A model generated the notes under the pieces. The model was not told the DNA's origin. It saw nothing but the letters and a program-made list of their open reading frames with translations, and did not search any database. A stretch of DNA of 64,000 bases from Allomuricauda sp. NBRC 101325 (lineage in GTDB: Bacteria; Bacteroidota; Bacteroidia; Flavobacteriales; Flavobacteriaceae), in NCBI RefSeq assembly GCF_030268205.1, contig NZ_BSQF01000004.1, positions 124,001-188,000 on the forward strand, given 5' to 3'. Below, one piece after another: positions 1 through 8,419 of the stretch (the stretch's first letter is position 1; each line of letters begins with the position of its first letter). A program made the translations under genes and the position numbers.

Positions 1-93
1 TGGAGGTTGGTTTCTCTAAAGATATGGTTTTTATGTGATTAGACTGAATGGTTGAACTATAGGAAAGTTTCAGTAAAGAGAATGCCAATCGTT

Positions 94-387
94 TTATTGA
101 ACTTGTATTATTTCATTCTTAATGTTTTCTGGAACATTTATCCAAACAGTTTCATTGGTTAGACTAAGCTCGCAGAAGCATTCTTCAAGGACAACTTTAA
201 TTATGTGATTATACCAATCAACATATGTCCAATCCGTTGGTTTGGGAGAATAAAGAGTTTGGTTTTGAGTGTCCCAATGAACTTGTGTTGCAGTCCTATA
301 TATCTGGGTAAACTTTTGCTCTTCTGGACTAACATTAAGACGGCCTAGTGCATCAATCTCTACTTTCTTTATTACATCTCTCTTCAA
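94..387 (-). CDS. hypothetical protein, 97 aa
   Basis: I do not recognise a family. The 97-residue product has no signal peptide or membrane segment. It has a tryptophan- and tyrosine-rich centre (W-T-Y-V-D-W-Y) followed by an E-C-F-C cysteine pair and a hydrophobic C-terminal half, which suggests a small globular cytoplasmic protein. The ATG at 387 is followed by a lysine-rich start (MKRDVIKK). A copy of the recurring motif described elsewhere lies 9 nt upstream, read in the opposite sense. It is separated from the SHOCT gene by more than 100 bp, so it probably has its own promoter. Coding is supported by amino-acid composition only. Confidence 0.5.
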   Translation of the reverse strand: MKRDVIKKVEIDALGRLNVSPEEQKFTQIYRTATQVHWDTQNQTLYSPKPTDWTYVDWYNHIIKVVLEECFCELSLTNETVWINVPENIKNEIIQVQ

Positions 388-395
388 CTTTTTGA

Positions 396-413
396 ATCGT
401 TTATTTGAACTTT
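396..413 (+). repeat. recurring intergenic motif, copy 1
   Basis: Exact match to ATCGTTTATTTGAACTTT. It lies between two minus-strand genes, upstream of the 97-aa gene. The other copies are at 9297, 13716, 19201, 36431 and 37655, all in the same orientation on the plus strand. Confidence 0.6.
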
Positions 414-514
414 ATAAATCTAAAAAAATCCCGTTGCTCCTATAAAAACTGAGTGATGGATTGAACTTGGAATTTTAATTCATACCAACATCTTTAACGG
501 ATTGCTTAATTCTG

Positions 515-739
515 TTATTCTTCTTCCAATATTTTTTTCCTTCTTTCATATTCTTGTGTGGAAATCTCTCCGTTGGCATATCTTCTTTTAAGAACTTCGA
601 GAGGCGATTCATTGCCTTGTTCGGAAAATCCCTTATTGTTGGATAGCCATAGCAAATACCATGCGGCAATGATGATTATCGGAATCCAAATGAGCCACAT
701 CATGACCGAGCCCCAATTATGCCAGTTCCAATCGTGCAT
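515..739 (-). CDS. SHOCT domain-containing small membrane protein
   Basis: The 74-aa protein starts with a tryptophan-rich segment, then one transmembrane helix (about residues 13-32, with a run of isoleucines), then a short soluble tail. The tail matches the SHOCT pattern: P-L-E-V-L-K-R-R-Y-A-N-G-E-I, then a conserved EY and a basic-acidic helix (about residues 46-72). SHOCT tails are short C-terminal modules thought to mediate oligomerisation. The gene lies 50 bp downstream of the methionine-rich lipoprotein on the same strand, so the two may be co-transcribed. In flavobacteria, SHOCT membrane proteins often sit in copper or heavy-metal resistance islands, which fits this neighbour. The specific role is unknown. 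Confidence 0.8.
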   Translation of the reverse strand: MHDWNWHNWGSVMMWLIWIPIIIIAAWYLLWLSNNKGFSEQGNESPLEVLKRRYANGEISTQEYERRKKILEEE

Positions 740-789
740 TGTAATCGTGTTTTAGCGTAATTCTTCATGCTTTGGAATTTGGTGTGCGA

Positions 790-1215
790 TCAATTCATCC
801 CGCCCTTTTGTTGCATCATGCTCATCATGTGCTGGTTTCCCATCATCATGTTTGTCATTCTGTTACCAAATGTGGAATCTTGCTCCATCATTTTGAGCAT
901 GTTTCCCATCATCATATTGGAAATTGTACTGTCCTGCATCATCATGTTCATCATGGCTTGCCTGTTTCCCATCATTGAATGCATCATTTCCTGATTTCCC
1001 ATAATCATTTGCATGGCGTGATAATTGTCCATCATGTGTCCCATCATGTTCATCATCATTTGATGGTCATTGCTGATGTTTTCCATAATGGCATCCCGCA
1101 TCGTGGGATCCATCAAAACTTCGTCGACACTTTGTTTTTTTGCCTGAGAGCACCCCACTAGCATTAAAGTGAGTGCCATAATCTTTAGTGAATAAAATTT
1201 TAAGTCCATAATCAT
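790..1215 (-). CDS. methionine-rich lipoprotein, probable copper/metal-binding
   Basis: 141 aa with a type II signal peptide: hydrophobic stretch, then lipobox L-V-G-C with the lipidated Cys near residue 22. The mature part is extraordinarily rich in methionine, about 41 Met in the whole protein, arranged as repeated MM and MMM clusters spaced by G-N, Q and H, with some histidines. Clustered methionines with histidine are typical of periplasmic Cu(I)/Ag(I)-binding proteins, so copper sequestration at the cell envelope is a reasonable inference, but no catalytic motif is present. The annotated ATG has a second in-frame ATG two codons later (MDLKF) that may be the true start. It lies just upstream of the SHOCT gene. 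Confidence 0.8.
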   Translation of the reverse strand: MIMDLKFYSLKIMALTLMLVGCSQAKKQSVDEVLMDPTMRDAIMENISNDHQMMMNMMGHMMDNYHAMQMIMGNQEMMHSMMGNRQAMMNMMMQDSTISNMMMGNMLKMMEQDSTFGNRMTNMMMGNQHMMSMMQQKGGMN

Positions 1216-1335
1216 TTGATTTTATATCAAAATCTCAATCTTATTAAAGTTACTAATAATCAAAAGGTTGATGAAATTTTGAGTGCAATAAATCAATTCT
1301 TGAAATTGTCTGTTGGGCAATTTATTTGATCAAAA

Positions 1336-1373
1336 AATAAGGGCTGGAAATCAAATCGTTTCCAGCCCTTTAA
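1336..1373 (-). terminator. rho-independent terminator of the haloperoxidase operon
   Basis: Perfect 12-bp inverted repeat (AAGGGCTGGAAA at 1339-1350 and its complement at 1359-1370) with an 8-nt loop. On the minus strand the stem is followed by a T-rich run. It lies about 45 bp past the stop codon of the PAP2/haloperoxidase gene. Confidence 0.8.
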
Positions 1374-1414
1374 AATTTTAAAATGTTTATTAGTCGTTAG
1401 CAACAACAAATCAT

Positions 1415-2965
1415 CTATTGCTCAGCTCCATCAGCTTTGGCCCTATCAATGGTGTATTGGGCCACATTACGACCTTGCGCTGTTCCGACCGTAGCATCAA
1501 AACTCCAATGTATGCCACCATAAACACGGGAGATGGCCGCTTCTTCGGCCCAAGCCCGTACCATTGCGGCTTCATCAGGGAAAATATACGCCAACACCTC
1601 CGAAGCTGCTGCGGAAAACACACTATGTCCCGATGTATAGCTTGGGAAATTTGGCGTTCCGGCAATGGTTTCAAAACCTTCTATCATTTGAATGGGTCTT
1701 GGGTAATGGTAATAGTATTTGGCATCCCAACAACTGATACCGGAGTCCATAATGGCCATGTTCATATAAGCCAACGTTCTGGTGGTCTGTAAAGGATTGA
1801 GTTTATATTCCACAATCATCTCATTGGCAATGCGGTTCCAATGCCCAGGTGGGGTATAGGTGCCCAATCCATCTTGCCAGAAGTTGGCAATCCTTCTTTT
1901 TTCATCGGTCATGTTTTTGGCGTAGTCCTTTAATACTTCCACATCATCCAAAAATTCTTGTGAATCCAACTGTGGTGGGGGAATTGGGCGAACACTTTCC
2001 ACATCATCTATGCTCCACATGGTTACTTGGCTAAATAATGGGGTCAATCCCACCGGACGTTCAGGAATCTCCAAATTGTCCCAAGCCCATCCAAAACGGT
2101 CGTAGGCCGCTTGCTTAATGGAATCTGATACTGCTTTTGGTGTTTGGGCATTCTTCATTCCATCGCCAGCAGCTCTGGTCAGTGCAGTTTCGGATACGGC
2201 ATCGCCAATTTCCAATCCCGCAGTGATGTCGCTCATTACATTTCCACCAGAAAGCAATAAGCTTTCCAAATGTTCATCTTCCATTTGTTGGAGGTATTCC
2301 ACTTCCAAAGGAAACATGGCACTAAGAATATTTTTGGATGCCCTTGTCACAACTGCTCCATCCGAAGGGTAGGAAGGCATATTGTTGTCTTCGTATGCAT
2401 ATGCAATAGTTTCATCCTGTTGAAAAGGTGCCGCTCTGTTATATTCATATTTGTAATGCCAAGCTGAAATAAGTCCATCAAATTGTGCAACGGACATATA
2501 GGCCAATGCCCTACAGGCATATGGCGGGTGTGCAAAAGGAAATGCGGGCGGCCCTTCGGGATTGGAAGGATTTGGCAGTGTATATGTGCCATCCGTATTC
2601 GGACCAGGAATTATATTGTATTTGGCAATGAGTTCCAATGCAATTTCATTCCAACGAACAGCCGGATTATTGGTCCAATATTTTATCGCTTTCTTTTGAT
2701 TGGAATTCATATTTGCCATGGCTTCTTTCACATCCTCTAGCTCATTGAGGTATTCCTGTGAATCGCTGGCGGAAGGAGCACTAATTTCTATAGCGTCCCC
2801 AGATGATTGTAGCACCGGTGTCCACGTTCCTCCATTTGTGGTAAGTTCGGAGTAGGTGTATCCTTCATAGGGGAGGTATTGAGGAGTATCCTTCTCACAG
2901 GAAATTAGACTTATGACCAATACGGTCAAAAGCATTACAGTTATATTATTGCGCATTTTCTTCAT
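1415..2965 (-). CDS. PAP2-superfamily / vanadium haloperoxidase-like lipoprotein
   Basis: 516 aa with an SPII signal (LVISLISC, Cys 23). The C-terminal half carries all parts of the PAP2/haloperoxidase active site: a KYYYHYPRP segment (K-x6-RP), P-S-Y-T-S-G-H-S and S-R-V-Y-G-G-I-H-W-S-F-D. In vanadium chloroperoxidases and acid phosphatases these bind vanadate or phosphate. The N-terminal half looks like a degenerate repeat of the same fold: it has PSYPSDGAVVTRAS where the active half has PSYTSGHSVFSAAA, so Gly-His is lost. The product is an envelope-anchored phosphatase or haloperoxidase; sequence alone does not separate the two. Its start overlaps the end of the upstream barrel gene by 20 bp, so the two are translationally linked. 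Confidence 0.82.
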   Translation of the reverse strand: MKKMRNNITVMLLTVLVISLISCEKDTPQYLPYEGYTYSELTTNGGTWTPVLQSSGDAIEISAPSASDSQEYLNELEDVKEAMANMNSNQKKAIKYWTNNPAVRWNEIALELIAKYNIIPGPNTDGTYTLPNPSNPEGPPAFPFAHPPYACRALAYMSVAQFDGLISAWHYKYEYNRAAPFQQDETIAYAYEDNNMPSYPSDGAVVTRASKNILSAMFPLEVEYLQQMEDEHLESLLLSGGNVMSDITAGLEIGDAVSETALTRAAGDGMKNAQTPKAVSDSIKQAAYDRFGWAWDNLEIPERPVGLTPLFSQVTMWSIDDVESVRPIPPPQLDSQEFLDDVEVLKDYAKNMTDEKRRIANFWQDGLGTYTPPGHWNRIANEMIVEYKLNPLQTTRTLAYMNMAIMDSGISCWDAKYYYHYPRPIQMIEGFETIAGTPNFPSYTSGHSVFSAAASEVLAYIFPDEAAMVRAWAEEAAISRVYGGIHWSFDATVGTAQGRNVAQYTIDRAKADGAEQ

Positions 2966-3953
2966 CAGTTTGTTTTTTGATTACGTTGAATTGGTAGGTC
3001 AGTCCAAACCCAGTGTTGCTCATTTTTGGTGTGTTTCTTCCATTGATCACTCGATTGTGATAGGCCACAACGCCCAAACCTTTTATGGATTTAAAATAGT
3101 ATTGTGCAGAGAAACCTAGTCTGTCAACTTCTACTTTATTGGTCGGTTGTGCCGCATTATAGGCCCTAATGTCATCGCCACTTGTCGAGGTAAGGTTTGA
3201 GTAGCTCAATTCCAGTTTCAAGGTGGTGTTGAACAACCATTTTCCAAGAATGGTCTCAAAGGTCCAAGCATTGGGAACATCCATCCAAGCTGTATAATAG
3301 CTGCCATTATTATAATAATAGTCACGTTCCGCTTCGGTATATCCCCGCCAAAGGTGTGCCGCTGAAGCACGGAAGTAAAGCTGGTTGTTCAATTCATACT
3401 GACCTATGGCCCTAATCGAAAATTCAGGTGCGCCTGAGCCAATGCTGTAGGGTCGATAATCGGAAAGATAATTGGTAAGCGGTGTTGAAAATCCAGCCGT
3501 TGCCAAAAATGAAATCCTTCCGGGGCCCAATTCCGTTCGAATGGGTCTGTATTTTAAGGCAAAACCAATATCTTGAAATCCCCTTGCACCAGTGAATCTT
3601 CCTCCATTGGGTTCTGAGGATTCCGTGCTTATATAAGGGAGGCTCACATAAAAGTTGAGATTGTCCAAAATGCCTATCGCGGCCATAGGTAGTACCATAT
3701 TTCGGTCGACCGTAGCAATGGTTTCGTTGGAACGCAGATACGAACCTTCCCAGTAACGGTCAAAAGTTCCCATGTCATAGGAGAACAGAACACAGATGTT
3801 TTTGGAGGGCATCATTAGCCCATCGGATGGAGTTTGTGCTTGAATGGAATTTGATGGATAGATGAATGCCACGATTCCGAAAAGCAGTGTAACCTTTCCC
3901 AATTTTTTGTACCAGATGGGAGTTAAGGCATGCATTCGTTGTTTTAATTTCAT
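2946..3953 (-). CDS. outer-membrane beta-barrel protein (transporter-like)
   Basis: 335 aa with an N-terminal hydrophobic segment ending in SNSIQAQ, consistent with SPI cleavage. The rest alternates aromatic/hydrophobic and polar residues, with many tyrosines and short turns typical of an outer-membrane barrel. The C-terminal part reads F-G-L-T-Y-Q-F, a barrel-strand signature, followed by a short tail. It resembles the phenol-degradation MetA-type (FadL-like) barrel group, but I cannot name a substrate. It is the first gene of the two-gene unit with the haloperoxidase-like lipoprotein, suggesting that a periplasmic or surface reaction is coupled to passage of its substrate or product. Confidence 0.7.
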   Translation of the reverse strand: MKLKQRMHALTPIWYKKLGKVTLLFGIVAFIYPSNSIQAQTPSDGLMMPSKNICVLFSYDMGTFDRYWEGSYLRSNETIATVDRNMVLPMAAIGILDNLNFYVSLPYISTESSEPNGGRFTGARGFQDIGFALKYRPIRTELGPGRISFLATAGFSTPLTNYLSDYRPYSIGSGAPEFSIRAIGQYELNNQLYFRASAAHLWRGYTEAERDYYYNNGSYYTAWMDVPNAWTFETILGKWLFNTTLKLELSYSNLTSTSGDDIRAYNAAQPTNKVEVDRLGFSAQYYFKSIKGLGVVAYHNRVINGRNTPKMSNTGFGLTYQFNVIKKQTDEENAQ

Positions 3954-4976
3954 AATTTAATTTGGATGGATTGCTAGATGTGCAATACAGGTTGTGATTG
4001 ATAATAGTTTGTGTTGGGCTAAAATAGAATTATGGATAAATGCTTGGGATTAAGCAAATTCCAAAATAAATTATGAAAAGGGTAATACGATTGTGGAAAG
4101 ATTAATTTGGGTTAATCAAATGTAAATTACCTTTGTTTTTTTATGAGTGTTGTCATATTATTGGCTACGATAAGACCATGATAAAATGGAATAAGGAGTC
4201 TAAATAAAAATATCCATGTGATATAACTCACTGAAAAACCATCAATGCAATCTATTTAATGCTGCCTAATGTAAAAAACACGTTCGTAGGGCAGTTAGCT
4301 CTTATTGGTCTGGATATGGCCCAATACTACATTTTCCTACTCTCTATAATTTATCTGAACTGTTCGGTGACCATGATTCAACTTTGAAAAATTAAGGATA
4401 AAATAGGGACGGCAATTAAAATCAAATGAACAACCTATCGATTTAATATATTTTAAGCATTAGGCATGCCTTTAATTAAACACAGATTAGCAGCTGTTTA
4501 GAGGAGTGATAATGCAATTGTTAAAAGGTTGAATAGCCTCATTTGGAATTTCAATTTTAGTTAAATGGAAAAAATATGCAAGCGAAAAAGGAAGTACAAC
4601 ACCCCAATAGCAATTAGGAAAGGTAGGGCAATCACAATTCTAAGAATTCGACTAGTGCCACTCCCAGTTTTATTCAACTTAAGAACTAAAATTACCACGG
4701 AACCAGTTGCTTGTAGGTTGACCAAATCAATAGAAATATTCTCCTTAATAGGTTATGAATCATTGCCAAGTTACCTTGAGCGATTTTTGTACTTGGGCTG
4801 ATTATCTTATAGCTACAAATATGAACTTTGTATGATCGGTTTGTCAACCATGGGACATTGGATATTTTTTTGGGTAATGATAATGGTCAACATTGGTGGC
4901 AAGGGCTGGGGGGAGCATTTTTGTACCCTCACAAAAGTGGTAAATGTTCTTCGCCGGGAATTGCTATACATTCCAT
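3954..4976. other. gene-poor stretch, about 1 kb
   Basis: AT-rich sequence between two minus-strand genes. The left part probably contains the promoter of the barrel/haloperoxidase unit. A 78-codon frame at 4565-4801 (+) has a basic composition without a recognisable domain or neighbours, and I do not count it as a gene. I see no RNA gene or clear repeat. Confidence 0.5.
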
Positions 4977-5591
4977 TTAATTGTAAAGTGCTCTGTGCAC
5001 CAAATCCAGACCCTTTTCCGAATAGGGAAGGAGCAAGGCGACTCTTTGACCCTTATCGGACATTTTTTTCCAAGTTTTCCTCAAAATTGTAATGATCTTG
5101 TCCTCATCGTGTTTTAAAAGGAAAGGGTCGAAATAATATTTTAAGAACACCAAACAGATTACATCTTCCAATATTTGGGTTTCTATGTCCTTTTTGAGTT
5201 GTTTTTTGAGCATTAAAAAACAAACTCTTTCTATGGTCTTTTGGTTGTATCCCACACTTTGTAATATGGTGCTTGCTTTTTCCATATGGAATGATTGGAG
5301 TTCTTGCCGCCACTTTAGATAGCCCGCTCGATTCATTTCATAGGTTTCCCTCGGAATCTCCCATCTGCAGATATGCTGGCAACGGACGGCGAGTTGTAAG
5401 GCCTCCGACACTTTATGCTCAAAGGTATTCAGGATATGCGTCATACGTTTTGCATACAATAGTTCTTTTGGATATTCCCTACCCTCAATGAATTCCTTGT
5501 TGGGATCCTTGGCATTGGCGGTGTCAAATGCTTTGAAGGCTGTCAAGAGTTTGTCGGATTTGCCCATAATTTGTGGTTTTCCAAATACCAT
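4977..5591 (-). CDS. DUF4202 family protein
   Basis: 204 aa (196 if translation starts at the second Met, 5567, which gives the usual family N-terminus MGKSDKLLTAF). The family hallmarks are present: a FDTANAKDPN motif near the N-terminus, then an RMTHIL helix, an AVRCQHICRWEIPR core with Cys and His residues, and a late helix with F-L-K-Y-Y-F. DUF4202 proteins are all-helical and widespread in Bacteroidota and Proteobacteria; a biochemical role is not established. The R-C-Q-H and D residues could bind a metal in an HD-like manner, but this is inference. It is monocistronic. Confidence 0.85.
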   Translation of the reverse strand: MVFGKPQIMGKSDKLLTAFKAFDTANAKDPNKEFIEGREYPKELLYAKRMTHILNTFEHKVSEALQLAVRCQHICRWEIPRETYEMNRAGYLKWRQELQSFHMEKASTILQSVGYNQKTIERVCFLMLKKQLKKDIETQILEDVICLVFLKYYFDPFLLKHDEDKIITILRKTWKKMSDKGQRVALLLPYSEKGLDLVHRALYN

Positions 5592-5800
5592 TCAGATATA
5601 TCAATATACGCAAAACCTTGATTTTTATCAAATTAGAAGGGCTATTTGACCTGTTCCAATATTTTCAAGGAGGCATTGGTTATCGTTTAATCGAACATTA
5701 CTAAATAAAAATCTAACTCTTAAGACCGTTTAAGCAAACTTGTACATTATTACATTGATTTTTTTAACTTTAATACATAAACACTTAAAAATCAATGTAA

Positions 5801-6631
5801 ATGAAATCATTAACTTTAATTTTCTGTACACTTTCATTGCTATTTGTAAGTACAGTTGTTAACTCCCAAGAAGCCGTTGACAAAGTTCATATGCTCAATG
5901 GAGATATTAACGAAGGAACTGTTAAGGGTATTACCGAACAATCCATTACCTTTATTTATAAAGGGGAGAGTCTAGAGTACACTTTTGAGAAGACCAAAGT
6001 CAATAAGATTGTTTTTGGAAGTGGGAGAACACAAGTGATAAACCATGTTGAGCAAGTTAGTGCTGCCCAAGTGGCTTCGTTCAATTCAAAAAATAAACTG
6101 GCCGTAATCCCTTTTGTGGTAATATCCAATGAAGGTTCCTTGACCACCCAGGCCATGGGTGAGGAGGTGCAACACACCACCTACGATGCTTTTACTAAAA
6201 ATACCAGAGGAGTGGAAGTTTTAGATCCAATGACGACCAATGCGTTGCTCTTAAAACATAATTTGAATGCGAATTCCATTAAGGCAATGATGCCACAAGA
6301 AGTAGCCCAGGCAATCGGGGTAGAGTATGTGGTTTACGGTTCAGCAAACATTAATTACGAAGGTTCACAATCCTTTGGAAGCACCACTACAAGATACAAG
6401 GATAAAGAAGAAAGAGACAAAGGAGAAAGAAAAAGTTCAGGAAAGGAATTCAGTAGTTCCACTACTTCAACCACAGAGAAATACGACACGACCATTGAAA
6501 TGAACATTTTTAATGATCAAGGTCAAAATGTGTACAATGTCAAACGTAACGGATTCGGAAATTCGTTGGACCAATACAAGGCCACCATAAACTACATTGT
6601 TAAGCGCTGCCCTTGGGGAGATAAACGCTAG
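5801..6631 (+). CDS. secreted CsgG-like domain protein
   Basis: 276 aa with an SPI signal peptide (residues 1-22, ending in VNSQ). Residues 28-75 form a small beta-rich module (HMLNGDINEGTVKGI...) seen at the N-terminus of many Bacteroidota secreted proteins. It is followed by a CsgG/LpoB-like core beginning K-L-A-V-I-P-F and containing GVEYVVYGSANI, the typical strand-turn of periplasmic CsgG-type proteins. A polar, serine- and threonine-rich linker (residues about 197-225) interrupts the core. No Cys lipobox is present, so it is probably a soluble periplasmic or surface protein. The partner is unknown. It precedes the DUF4421 gene by 150 bp, separated by a hexanucleotide repeat. Confidence 0.65.
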   Translation: MKSLTLIFCTLSLLFVSTVVNSQEAVDKVHMLNGDINEGTVKGITEQSITFIYKGESLEYTFEKTKVNKIVFGSGRTQVINHVEQVSAAQVASFNSKNKLAVIPFVVISNEGSLTTQAMGEEVQHTTYDAFTKNTRGVEVLDPMTTNALLLKHNLNANSIKAMMPQEVAQAIGVEYVVYGSANINYEGSQSFGSTTTRYKDKEERDKGERKSSGKEFSSSTTSTTEKYDTTIEMNIFNDQGQNVYNVKRNGFGNSLDQYKATINYIVKRCPWGDKR

Positions 6632-6716
6632 TAGCACAACAGGAAGCCAACCCTTTGCATATTTTTTAATCATTTGTTGCTTTAAATAGGCGGTAATAAG
6701 CCTATAATTTACCTTT

Positions 6717-6766
6717 CAACCACAACCACAACCACAACCACAACCACAACCACAACCACAACCACA
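6717..6766. repeat. hexanucleotide tandem repeat (CAACCA)n
   Basis: About eight uninterrupted copies of CAACCA between two plus-strand genes, ending about 15 bp before the ATG of the DUF4421 gene. Its position in the 5' untranslated or promoter region means that slippage would change spacing, not reading frame. Confidence 0.9.
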
Positions 6767-6781
6767 TTAATATCCCAAACA

Positions 6782-7174
6782 ATGATAAATTTCAACCGCA
6801 ATTACAACTGTACGCTCTTAAAGCTATCTATTATCCTTCTTATTCTGGTCTCCTCTGAACATTGCTATGGTCAACAAGATGATGGCCAAACTATATCGTA
6901 TGTGGATAAACTGGCATATGGTATTGATTTTAGTTCTGATTTCTCTGAATTTTTAGTCCATAACAACGATATGGATTTTCATTTGATTACCAATAATGAT
7001 GTGAAGATGACACTGCGGATGAATTATAAATTTTTGAACTTAAGTTATGGGTTTGCCGCCGGGTTTTTGCCGGGCAATGATGATGATGACTTAAAGGGGG
7101 AAAGCAAGTTTACAGAATACAAGGTGAACATGTTTCTCGGGCAGTTTGTACAAAACCTGTTTTTTGACGAATGA
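6782..7174 (+). pseudogene. DUF4421 family protein, N-terminal part (frameshifted)
   Basis: 130 codons with a signal peptide (hydrophobic 14-30, ending CYGQ) and the start of a DUF4421 barrel: a VKMTLRMNYKFLNLSYGF strand followed by a GFLPGNDDDDLKG turn. The frame ends abruptly at TGA (7172-7174), inside a region where the family continues directly into a KGFYVEN motif. That motif is found in the next frame, whose ATG overlaps this stop as ATGA. One extra base just before GAATG would restore a single protein. Either this is a recent single-base deletion, a sequencing error, or a coupled two-part protein. Confidence 0.75.
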
Positions 7175-7776
7175 AGGGGTTTTACGTGGAAAACACGGAG
7201 GATTTTATTCCATTATGGCAGGAGGGTACCGACCCTTATTTTCAATTTTCAGATTTAAAAAGTATTGAGTGGGGCGGTTATTCAGGTTTTGTGCTCAATA
7301 AGGATTTTTCACTACGCGCATTGCTCAACCGTCAAGAATGGCAATTGGAAAGTAGTGGTAGTTTTGTACCTGCACTTCGTTACGACTTTACCAAGTTGAC
7401 AAATCCTTTCGATGATGGTTCATATGGAAAGGAAAATCAAATAGATCTTCGTGCCGATCTTGGCTATCATTATAATTGGGTCATCACTCCAAAAGTGAAC
7501 TTTGCACCCTATGTAAGAGCCGGAATTGGTCCAAAATTCTCCAAATATACGTTGGATGGGATGGTGGAAAAAAACAACTATTTTGTTTTGGACAATGGTG
7601 CCGGGATTCAGATAGGATACAATACCGACAAGCTTTATTTAGGGGCAAGGGGAACCTATAATGGATATTCATATAAAAGCAATGAAGATAATGATATCAC
7701 CAACAATTTATGGCATGGTCTTTTTTATATAGGATATAGGTTTGAGGCACCAGAAAACTTAAAAAAGCTCGTTTAA
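7171..7776 (+). pseudogene. DUF4421 family protein, C-terminal part (frameshifted)
   Basis: 201 codons starting MKGFYVENTEDFIP, which matches the middle of the DUF4421 family, then WQEGTDPYFQFSDLKS, many aromatic barrel strands, and a final strand F-Y-I-G-Y-R-F near the end. It has no export signal of its own, so it could only function if fused to the upstream half by frameshifting or if the break is an artefact. DUF4421 proteins are predicted outer-membrane barrels of Bacteroidota without an assigned function. The sequence downstream of the shift is intact and shows no other stops, which argues that the lesion is recent or not real. Confidence 0.75.
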
Positions 7777-7869
7777 TTAGTATCCCCACCTTATATAATA
7801 AAGGCAATATGGTATAGAGGAGAAATCTAGCTGTAAAGTATATCTTTAAATTTTGAAAATCCAAAAAAG

Positions 7870-7909
7870 AGAAGAGTCCCTTAGATTTTGATGACCAAGA
7901 GACTCTTCT
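7870..7909 (+). terminator. hairpin terminator candidate after DUF4421
   Basis: The 13-nt arms AGAAGAGTCCCTT (7870-7882) and its near-complement at 7897-7909 pair with one wobble-type mismatch around a 14-nt loop. No long T-run follows, so it may be a terminator of the weaker Bacteroidota kind or an RNA-stabilising hairpin. The rest of 7777-8297 shows no gene I can support. Confidence 0.5.
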
Positions 7910-8419
7910 ACAAGAACACTTTATGAAAATGAAAATTACTTGCTGAATTTATTTCAAATGTAAATTTATAGGTAGTGTATCCTTAAATGAAATTATTGTT
8001 GTGAATGGTCCGTAAATTGTTGTAAATGAAAATATAGGACCAATTCAACTGTTAAAATCGCCTTTAATCGATAAGATTTAGGGGCACAAAGCCAATTATC
8101 ATCTTTTCGTTTGTTATATACCTTTTGGAAAGTCATACCATTTTGCTGCCAACCATATTGACCCAGACCGAACCGCATTGGACTTGTTGTTTGTTTGAAC
8201 TTCAGTAAACCAAAAGTTCCAACAATAATTATATTGCAAAGGAATGTTTTTTGTAGAAAACCTGTCTTAAAGATCGGTATATCTACATAATTAGCCAGAG
8301 AAGGAAATTCTAAAAGATATAGTTCGGCAAACAGTATTGGATACTTTACTGGTATTTTAATCGTTCCTAAATAGACCAATTCTTAACCCCATCTAAATAA
8401 ACCAATCAAATAGTCAATA

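Noticed and set aside
767-994. Plus-strand frames rich in Cys, His, Ile and Met opposite the methionine-rich lipoprotein
   Set aside because: They are antisense readings of the repeated ATG codons of the minus-strand gene, which has a signal peptide and a proper start.
4565-4801. 78-codon plus-strand frame in the 1-kb gap
   Set aside because: Basic, low-complexity product without domain, partner or clear initiation context.
7993-8379. 128-codon minus-strand frame before MORN copy A
   Set aside because: No family, runs across the boundary of the duplicated unit, and the same DNA in copy B does not keep a comparable frame.
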